The notes under the pieces are model-generated. The model made no database searches. It was not told the DNA's origin and was given only the letters and a program-made list of their open reading frames with translations. A stretch of DNA of 64,000 bases from Penelope pileata. Taxonomy: Eukaryota > Chordata > Aves > Galliformes > Cracidae. Made by a program: the position numbers and the translations under genes. Shown here piece after piece: positions 1 to 10,500 of this stretch (position 1 is its first letter; every line of letters starts with the position of its first letter). The stretch is from NCBI GenBank assembly GCA_013396635.1, contig WBMW01003926.1, forward strand, positions 256,646 through 320,645, given 5' to 3'.

Positions 1-286
1 ACTGACAGGACGAGAGGGAATGGCCACAAGTTGCACCAGGGAAGATTTAGATGGGATATGAGGAAAAACTTTTTCTCTGAAAGAGTGGTCAGGCACTGGA
101 ATGGCTGCCCGGGGAGGTGGGGGAGTCACCGTCCCTGGCGCTGTTCAAGAAGCGTCTGGATGAGAAGCTAAGGGATAGGATTGAGTAGCTGCGTGGGTAG
201 GGATGGTGATAGGAAGACGGTTGGACTAGATGATCTTGTGGGTCCTTTCCAACCTAGTGTTTCTATGATTCTATGATGATTCTATA
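1..286 (+). mobile_element. CR1 LINE 3' end
   Basis: Typical CR1 3' region: GATTTAGATGGGATATGAGG, GGCTGCCCGGGGAGGTGG, GGACTAGATGATCTTG, and a closing ATTCTATG-type tail at about 261-286. The 5' side is off the window. Confidence 0.93.
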
Positions 287-289
287 CTT

Positions 290-1371
290 GAGAAATATAT
301 TCTTGCCCTTCCCTGCTTCACCAGACCTCGAATACAGAGCTGCAGTGCTGCATTTACATTCTTTCTGTGAGACATAACTCTGAACTCCAGTCCTTCCTAT
401 GCCCAGGATTTTTCACTGGTCCCATCAAATGGCAAAAGGTTGCAAACCTGCATGCATGACAGAAGACAGCCATACTGCTGAGACCTTTTTCCACATTTGT
501 TCTGAAAAGATCATCGTACTCCTAAAAACCTCAGCTTTCAGTCAATGAATCTCACTAAGTCTTTGCAAACCTTGTTTGCTTGCTTCATTTTCCTCAAGTC
601 TTCCAGTATAAAAATCTATAGACATTGATCAAGATGTTTTCAGCTCTTTCCTTTAATAAATTGCATTAAGTTGAGCTCCTTGCCAGAAAGCTATTTTGCA
701 GTTCCCTGCCCTGTTTTGCAGCCTCTCCTTGGATCCAACCCAATATTTTCACATCATTTTTTCCAGTTTAATTTCTAAAATTAAGCACTCGGTAATGGTC
801 TGTCAATCCCTCACAGAGAAGCAAGATTTCTCTTAACTTCTGAAGATACCCTCTTCATTTATGCCTGCATTTTTAGCAGTGACTCCTAGTTCCTCTGACA
901 TGCTCTAAAACAGTTTCTCAATCTGCATTTGTGGCTCTCAACACATCTCCTTGCCCTTGAATGTAGTTAAATCCATATTGATGATCTGATAGAATTTAGC
1001 ATGACAATTCAGATCAATGTGTATTCACTCTTCCAAGCAGAGATTTAATCCCACTGTCTACATTGATTAAAATATTGCACTCCACTGAACTAAAACCAGC
1101 CCTGGAGGAGCTCCACTGGCAGCAACACAGCTCACCAGCACCTTCTGATGAGCAGTCACATCCTCAGACCAGCTGAAACATGCCTTGGAAGTTTACAAAA
1201 ATTCAAATATTAGATTACACCAAGTCCAATCCCTTTGAGAAGTCCACCCATATCAGCACAACTGCCTTTAAAAACACTGAAAACTTGGCAGGGTTTTTGA
1301 CAAGAACGAGCTCCCATGGAATGATAAGCTGACACTTAAATAAATGTACTCAGCAGACTAAAAGGCATTAC
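290..1371 (-). other. L2HGDH: L2HGDH intron 8, partial
   Basis: Apart from the CR1 at the left edge I see no exon, RNA gene or repeat here. The missing final L2HGDH exons were looked for and not found. Confidence 0.7.
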
Positions 1372-1529
1372 CTGTACAGCACAGCATCAAAGAAGTCCGT
1401 AGTACTGAAGTCGTACAGTTTGTAGCCCTCTCTCTTAAAGGCTAGTACTGCGTTAGGACCGAGCCAAATGCTGCCATCCATCCTTGGTGTGAAATGAAAT
1501 CCCAGGAAAGGGAACCGAGGATTGGGAAC
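1372..1529 (-). CDS. L2HGDH: L2HGDH exon 8 (last one in window)
   Basis: Acceptor TGCCTTAG|GTTCCC and donor TACAG|GTAATG. It encodes VPNPRFPFLGFHFTPRMDGS, then IWLGPNAVLAFKREGY. It ends in phase 2, so at least one further coding exon must follow to the left of the window. None is recognisable in 1-1371. Confidence 0.94.
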
Positions 1530-4500
1530 CTAAGGCAGGATACAGCAGTTACCACAGCTAACTCCAGCTAGGAGAAACCAGAGCAGTGGAACAGCCACCC
1601 AAGCCAAGAAGCTACTCCAAGAAATGTGGGAAATATTTGTGAGGAGGAAGGAATAGTACTCAGGGTTCATTGTGAGAGACAGTGAATAAAACAAACCAAA
1701 ACACAGTAAATGAAAATAATTCAGTCATTTCCCAATACATGGAAATAATTCATTTTAAATAAGAGTGAAAAATGAATTCAACTTGCCATTTCGTTTCCAA
1801 TCACCACAGCGAAATTCAAGACATAACCATACAGCTGGCTCCTAAGTTGTTTTCTTCTGCTTTTTAATTGTACATTATAGCATATAACTAATTGAAAATG
1901 GTGAAGAATAGAGTGGGGATAAGTAAGACTGCATCTCAGATAAAGCAAAAGAATCAACAGAAGAAAAAGTACACGTGTTTTCTCAGGGTATAAATCAACG
2001 CACAACAAAACTAATGACACACAAATGTTATTCACCAGCAGTAATTACACTGAAATAAAACGGGCTATAAAATATAAGGAAAACCTCACCATTCCTGTAT
2101 AGCTCAAAACAGTTAGCAAGGCTGATTAATGGTAATAAGTATCTGCAGTTTCTTTTTTGCTTGTGAATGGAATACAGTGCGACTGCGTGCGAAGGCTGAA
2201 ACAGAAATAAGCTGCCTATGGGCAGATATAGGTGTGAAACAAGCACATCTCTTCATGTGCTGGTGTTTCAAGGTCTTTAGCTGTTTGGAAAAGGTGCTTA
2301 CAGAGGTGAGCAGCTTACAGGCTGAATATAAGCAAGTACTGGGTATATCAAAATGTATCAAAAATAAGTTATGACTGAGAAGTTACTTCAACATAGGTTT
2401 CTTTTCTCTATTCAGAGCACTGCTCTTCTTGTTAAGAATACACTTTAAAAAACTTTCTCAGCTTAGTATGACCACTTCACAAACTCCAACCATGTAAAGT
2501 GTCACTAAGAGAATTAAGCAGTTTTCTAGTCTTATTACCACATTTGACCATAACAGAAAATTTCAAAAGGTACAACCTATCCTCACACAGCCACGGCACA
2601 GGGCTGGAAGGTGCCCTCCCACCCCAGCCAGTTCCTCCCTCCCATCCCATGCAGGATCCTGCATCATTCCCAGGTGATGAGGTCACACAAACATAGGATG
2701 CCTGGGGTTCCACAACTTCCCTGGGGTGACCTGCTCCAGCTTCTAGCAGGCAAATCTCAGTTCATATGCAGAAAGACACTATTTCAACATACTGCACAAA
2801 TAGGGTAAATGCTGCCCTAAGGATTCTCTCTCCCTACTCTATAATTTCACTTTCACCCTGGAATTGTCCCTCTTCAGTACTATTTGTCTACACCAGACTG
2901 GAGAAAGCTTGTGCTTTTCCTACCACGTCCATTTTTTGTCATACAAAGTAAAGTTAATTCAAATATGAGGTCGAAAGGCAAATATCTAACTCTGTGCCTT
3001 CAGCATTAGCTGACAAAAGTAAACCCTGCATCTAAGTAATTCATTATTTCATTATTGACTTCTGAATCCTGCCTACAGGTTTCCTTTCTAACATAAAATA
3101 AAAAATCTGGGCTTTTGTGGGTATATGGCTATAACGTTAAATGTTTGATTCTCTCCCTAAAATAATCATCATAGCAATTCATTCTTTTAAAAATGAACAA
3201 AGAAAAAACCCCACTGGCAATGCTCTTCCCCCACGGTATTTCTACCTGTTCCTTAAGAATGATCAAAAACAAGTTGTTCTGTCAGAAAGCGACAGAATCT
3301 CATTTCATGTGTTGTTCATGACTTCAATCCAATAAAAACAATGGTGTGACACTTCCCTTATTTCTGTAGCATAAGCAGTTCCTAGAACACGTTGTGAAAC
3401 ACATACAAGAGAGTACGTACGGGATAAATGTTTCCTTTCACCATATAGCACTTTTCTGGTTTTAGCACCAAATAATCTCCACGGAAGGGTACGATACGAG
3501 GCTCAGGGCTGCAACCACTGATTTCTGACAGGCGGTCTGAGTAAAGTCCTGCACAGGTCACAATGTGCCGACAGTAGATTTCCTCACCCTGGGAGGGGAT
3601 AAAAAAGGCAAAACCAAAACCAACCACAATTAAAAATTCAACCTACCTACTAAAAAACACCCATCACCCTGAAGCCTTGGAAAAATGAGCCAAAACCAGA
3701 AAGAAAATCAACCATATTTTCAAAAGGAGGCAGAAACATTTAATTGTTTCATTCTGTTCCTGATATTTTCCTTTATTCCTTGGAGAGAGATGGCAATTCA
3801 TGGGACAGGTACGACTGGAAGAATCTTTATAGAAAAGGGGAAAAAAAAGAGTAGGAAAGAAAAAAAAAAGAATTGCCATCAGCTCTCAAACTACCTTCAG
3901 GTTCATTATACAAGCATACTTGTTGTAGAGGGCAAAGATCCACCACCATCAGAATCAAAGACCCTTTCTTCCAGGTAACCAAATATCTCCCTTTGGCACT
4001 CCCTCATTTTTGTCTGCATCCTACAAAATGCTGATGTCATGCTAGTGCAGCTCCCTGGCTAGGTTTTCATTGCCGGAGGGTACATTATAGGTGGGGTAGG
4101 CAAGCAACCCCAGTATATTTGGTTAAATAAGGCCATTACCAGATTTCACCCCACACACTGGGAGTGGTCATCCTGAATGGCAGCTTATCCAGAAAGCCAT
4201 GTAAGTTCACAACACAGTTATGGAGAGCTGTTAAATATCTAAACACTTCACTATCTAAATAAGTTTAAAAAAATCACTATCTATCTACATGGGTATTTTT
4301 GCCTTCCCCGCCCCCCCCCCTCCTTTCTCCAAGGAAGAATCCAGGTATTCTCTCCTGAAGCAGAAAAGGTTACAAGTACATTTCCTGTGCAGGATTAGCT
4401 AACCTACAGGAATGACCCCAGTGTATGTATGTTTTAGTAAGTGACCTTGTGGCTTTCTGATTATAAAACAATCACAAATGCCTCCTTATCTTTTTTACAG

Positions 4501-7500
4501 ACGCCAAAGATCGAGAACAAACACGAAAATACATTTCTCTCCACATGAGCATGTAATAAAAGGAGTCCATGGAAACAACAAATGTAAGAGTGTGCAAATA
4601 AGGAAGATAAGGAGCAAATTCTGTCAAAAATCAGGCAGCAGAAAGTTACACTTTCATTAGTATTCCCAGCACACAGTAAACTCTGGACATATTCATATGC
4701 TTTGTTATCAGCTGACTGCAGTTGTTTTGTAACAGCAGTCCTGGATGACAGTGAATGTGTTACAGAACAGCAGCTTTTTAACTTTTTAGAGGCTGATTAA
4801 TGCACTAGGACTCAACAAAAATTCTTAAGAAGAGGAGAAATAGCTTCCTATTAAGCAAATAAATCTGGAGTTTAGTTCTTACCTTAGAGTTCCTAACAAT
4901 GACCGGGTATTTCAGTCCTGTAATAAGACAGGAGAAGTAGTTAACAGCATACACAACAAGAAACTGACAGAACCAGCAGCTTGTCACAATGAAGGGTTCT
5001 TAGAATCATAACTGAACGTCTCAAGTTGGAAGAGCCCCACAAGCATCACGGAGTCCAGCTCCTGGCTCCACATAGGACCACCAAAAACCCAAACCCAACG
5101 GCTGAGAGCAGTTTCCCAATGCCTCCTGAGCTCCAGCAGTTGGGGCCGTGCCCACTGCCCTGGGCAGCAGTGCCATGCCCACACCTCTGGGGCAGAGCCT
5201 TTCCTCACCCCCACCTGACCCTGCCCTGACAGCTCTACGCTGTCCCCTCAGGCCCTGTCACTGTCCCCAGAGCAGAGCTCAGCACTGCCCTCTGCTCCCT
5301 GGGAGGGGCTGCAGCCGCCATGAGGCCTCCCCTCAGCCTCCTCTGCTCCGGGCTGAGCAAACCAAGGGACCTCGGCTGCTCCTCACACCCCTTGCCCTCC
5401 AGAGCCTTTGCTATCCTCATAGCCCTCCAATAGCTTTATGTCCTTCTTATTTGTGACAACCAAACTGCACCCAGTGCTCGAGGTGAGGCCACAGCTGGCA
5501 GAGCAGAGCGGGACAGTCCCTCCCCTCACCCGGCAGTGCTGGGCCTGGTGCACCTTTTTGGCTCCAGGGCACACTGCTGGCCCAGATTCAGCTTGTCATC
5601 AAGTAGAACCCCAGATCTCTTTCTGTAGGGCTGCTCTCCGGCCTCTTGTCCCCCAGTCTGTACGCAGAGCCAGGGCTTCACCATCCCAGCTGCTGAACAT
5701 GGCATTTGCTGATGTCCAACTTCATCCACTTTGTGATTGCCCAGCCTTCTGTTCTGCCAAAATCTCTCTGCAAGGCCTCTCCAACCTCAAGGGAGTCAGC
5801 AGCTCCTCCCAATTTAGTGTCACCTGCAAACTTATGGAGCTCTGTGGAACCCCACTAGTGCCTGCCAGCCTGATGTAACCCCATTTAGCATGACACTGAG
5901 ACCAACCCATCAGTCACTCGTTCACCCACTGCATTATGTTTTTGCCTAGCTGGCCACTTTGTCCAGAAGGACACCGTGAAAAACAATACCAAAAGCTTTG
6001 CTGAAATCCAAAAAGATTACATCAACTGGCTGCCCTTGGTCAATCAGGTGGGTAACCTTGTCACAGCAGGAGATTAAGTTAATTAACAGAACTTTCTCCT
6101 TGTGATCTCATGTTGGCTGTGACCAACGGCTGTACTGTCTTTGAGGTGTTTTAAGTAACTCCCACAATAATCTCCTTAATTTTACCAGGCACTGAAGTGA
6201 GACTGACAGGTCTGTAACTACCAGAGTCTTCCACCAGCAAATCTTCAAGCTATGGAGCAGCAACTCTTGGACATATGGTTGGATATAACTGTATTTATAA
6301 ATTAATAGCTGCTTTTTTATCCTCCCATAATCTACACTCTGTGTACCACTACAGATCCAACCCACCTTCGAGGAAAGAAAGAGGAACTATCACGAGCACG
6401 CGCATGCAATATTCAACTAAACCTGATTTTATAGGAGCAAACAACCTACTTCCTTTATTTTAATGTCATTGTCATGCATTAAGTGTTTCAACTGAAGGGT
6501 CACCTGCGTGGGAAAATACAGTGAGTTTGCTGAATACTCTCACTAACATAATTTTGCCTTTTCTCTAAACATATCCCTGTCAGACAGAAAGGCTAAGAAA
6601 TGTGATTTCAGTTAACACATGTTTTGGACAAAACATTTTGCAGGACTATAGTAAATAGAGGGCAAAAACCGCCTTACCATCTTCACTTCCTGAAGAACTT
6701 TCTTTAGCCATCTCCATGCCTGTAACTTCAAAATCAGTCAAGATTGTCCCACCTGCTTCCTTGAAGTCTTCAGCATAGGACTGAGCCACTTGTTTGTAAT
6801 CCACAATGCCAGTGTATGGAGAATCAAGGGCCATCAGACCCTGAAATGGTATTAAGAAACAAACAAAAAAAAAATCAGTGAAAGTTTTATGAGCACTTTG
6901 GTCTTTCATATATAATATATTTCCTCTGGAATAATGTGCACTGCCACTGAGGTTGGAGTACTGCTGTCTCCCCATCCCTGGCTGCTTGTTCCTACTCTCT
7001 CCATGTGTCAGCTCCAATGGCAGTGCTTGTGTTTGCTGACAAATAATATGCTGAAAACTACTTACAGTGGGTTTAATGATTGTGAAACTACAGCATGAAC
7101 AACTATTCGTGACAGAATGATAAAACAAGTCACGTAATTCTGACTCCAGTTAATACATATTTATTTTTTTGCCATGCAACTCCACCTACAAATGGTCACT
7201 TGGGAGCTCTAACTGATGCACAGCTGTTAACAGTGCCTCCTGCAAGACTAAAAGATATCATCCAGCCAGGTCTCAACTCCTGCTGCACTGCACATTGCAG
7301 AAAAAAAGTCTCTTCAAGTCAGACAACAGCCTACACTTTCCCTAGCAGAAAGCTCCCAAAATGTTCAAATTAAGTGTATAGTGAGAATTTTTAACATTTC
7401 TAAGACATTTTACTGTTTTTTATGTCAAAAAGTCTCAGTCTCACATACAATTCTTATCATGCTAGATGGCACAATATTCACCTAGCTCCAGCTAGGAAAT

Positions 7501-10500
7501 AGGGATTTTTAGGATCTCTTTATCTCAAAGAGATGCTTCAAGCGTAAACACACTGAAGACACTACAATAACCAGAGCCATTTGCAAGTCCAAGACAAACA
7601 GAATGGCTGGTAAAACTGCATACTGCACAAAACCTCTCTCTCCATTTGACAATCAGTGCAATGTATTATAGGACCATTCACACTCCCTTTCCACAGGAGG
7701 AAAGGATTCAGCTCAGGAAACTAAAGCAAGCTTAAGATCCATCTGAATCCAGTCATTTGCAGAAGTAAATACTCAGCTGGATCTCGAACATGCAAAGAAC
7801 GTGTTAAAGAGTGGAAACAAAATGTTTACAAGGAAAAAAAAAGATAAAAAACATTGTCCTCCACAGATTTTTTTATACGTACCTCCAACCATTTGTAAGC
7901 AATGAGTCACACAACTACATCAGAAGCAAGCTGCCAGATGAAACTGTATGGAGAATTTACCTCCACATTTTCCTTTCAAGCAAAGATAAACCAAACAATA
8001 ACAACTTTGTATTCCACCAGCTATTCACATTTCTCCTGCTGTCAAAATAAAAAAGCTAAGAGCTGCCACGTGTACAGGAAACAACTTGATTGAAATTGGC
8101 TTGATCCAAATCTCTATTTGCAGATGAGAAGGAATTTTCATTGCTGCACTGTCAAATTGAACATAAGCTATGTACTTCTGGTGGGAAGGTACAGAAGTGT
8201 CTCAGCATAAACTCAGGTACAGCAGCTCTGACAAGGGCAAAGGAAAATCTGCCAATCAACCACAAAATCACACAAGCAAGCCGCTGCATGTAGAAGGGGA
8301 AATATTTTTTAAAAATCAGTAATTTTTATTAGGGGGAAATTGTGGTGTTTTGTGTTGTGGTTTTTTGTGTGTGTGTGTGTGTGTTTTTTCTTTCTTTTTC
8401 CCTGAGCATGTACACAGATTTGAGAAGACACCTCTATGTAAAGCTGAGGAAAGGATGAAATTCAAACAACTTGCAGGCCCTATAGATGCAGTCCTGTAGA
8501 GGGACTATAGCCTCCTTTTCACTTTGACTGAAATAATTCTGATTTCTTTGGTAGGTTGCAAGTGAAATGAATTACTTGCTCTCCAATTTGTGAATGCTGG
8601 CCCTCATGACACAGCCAGCATTTCATTTGCAATTAGGGCAGCAGCAGCAGCTCTTTATGACTTCAGCACACAGAGAACTGATGAACAACGAGCAGATGAA
8701 CAAGGGAACGAGAACAGATAAGCAGAAGAGAACTTAGGACAAAATGAACATCAACAATAAAGATTCTGCAGGATCACCTTAAGTTGTGACAGACCTGGTC
8801 TGATTTCTGTGCAGTGGCAAACACACAAAGAATTGGCCTGAGCTAAGGAGTCCCTGAAATGAATGGATATGTTCTTTTTTGTTGACAATTATATTTCTTC
8901 CAGTCTTTCAGGCTCCTTTGAACTCATCACTCATGCAAATTACCTCAAGGTAGAAACATAATTCTGTTAAATTTAAAAATATCACCACCTGAAAAACTGA
9001 GATTTTGCATGACAGTTAAATATAAGAAAATTCCTTACCCTGCAGAAGGGTTCTTTTGCCTGTATTTCTTTTGCTCCAATTAATTTCAGACCTCGGACGT
9101 TGTTCTGCAGCCCTCTTTCATACAGAGCTTTGAGTCTTGGAATTTCATCTTGTTCAACGGCTACAATTAGCTTCAGAAAAGATAACAAGGCACACTAGTG
9201 AGCAAAATACACAAAGCCAGTTCAGGCTTGGCATCAAGCCCAAGCTAGCAGGCAAGAAACAGTGAGAGTAAACACTGAATTATAATGCAAAGGGGGAAAA
9301 AATATGGTTTGCACCACTACAGACACAAGTCTATAAACACCAACCTTTACTGAGAAAGCACCAATACAGTTAAGGAGAGTGAGAAACAAACGTTAATGTA
9401 TAGTTTAAGTGACTAGCCATGGAAAATACTTGCTAAAAGTATTATGGGACCACAAATCTGAATGTGAAAGAGAGAATATGATTTTAAGGAGCCACTGGGG
9501 TGCTTACAAAAAATTAAATTGAACTTAGCCCAAGATGTACAAATCTGAAATCAGAGTAAAGGACATGTTCTGACACTGCATCTAAACTGAAGGGCACCAG
9601 CCTCACTTCATTTGAGCACGTAGTTGGCTCACAACTATTGCTAGAGATTCATCGAGGCTATGAAGTGTCTGTGCCAAGGACTCCAGAAGCAAGTTGGCAC
9701 AGACCATACTACTTCCAGGCCCAGCTCAGCTCGGGTGACACTGGCATCTTTGCACTAAAGGGCATAATGTTCTCCAAGTCTGGGATTGCTTTATTCAAAA
9801 TAAGCTGTAAAGACTCATCATCTTCCCTGGAATAAATACAGCTGAGGAAGACGATGCACAAAGACACAAAGTCAATGCCAACCAAGGCCTAACAACACTG
9901 CTGGGTCAGTGTTAGCACCTCTGGGTGCTGAGCTGAAAGGAGGCTTCTGGCTGCAGGTGCAGGGCTGCACAAATCCACACTGCCATCTTGTGACTGGTGT
10001 CACAGCTGAGGGAGCACAGCATGAATACAGCACTGCGTGCACCAACAGAGAGCCCACCAACACTGCCACATCCACATATCTCCGCTCTGCAGATCAAAGC
10101 TGGAAGAGATCTGCACCCAGCTCCCAGCTGGTGCTGAGGAAAAGCCACTAGGCTAGAAGCCCATCACATCAGACAGGGTCTGCACAGAACTCTTGAGAGA
10201 AAATTTTGTGTTGTCCAAGATATCTGAGTGGCCTGGAAAGGGGAAACCAGAAAGGTGGGAAAGACAAGTGATGGTTTATTCCTCTAAAGTGACTCAAGGT
10301 GGTTCAGATGCCTCTCAGAGGTGATTCTAAAGACTGTGAGGGATCTTCTGAGGTGAAGAAGATGCTAACACAATGGCAGATGAAATTCAGTACAGATAAA
10401 TGTGAAATGATTACCACAGAAAAAAGCCTCCCATACGAAATGATGGGCTCCAAGTTCAAAGTTAACACTCAGGACAAAAATCTTGGGGTTATGATACATG

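Noticed and set aside
290..1371. Possible L2HGDH exons 9-10
   Set aside because: No minus-strand stretch resembles the conserved RGPAGVRAQA region; they must be outside the window.
5026..5878. Several overlapping open frames on both strands
   Set aside because: All lie in the decayed 1.3-kb CR1 copy.
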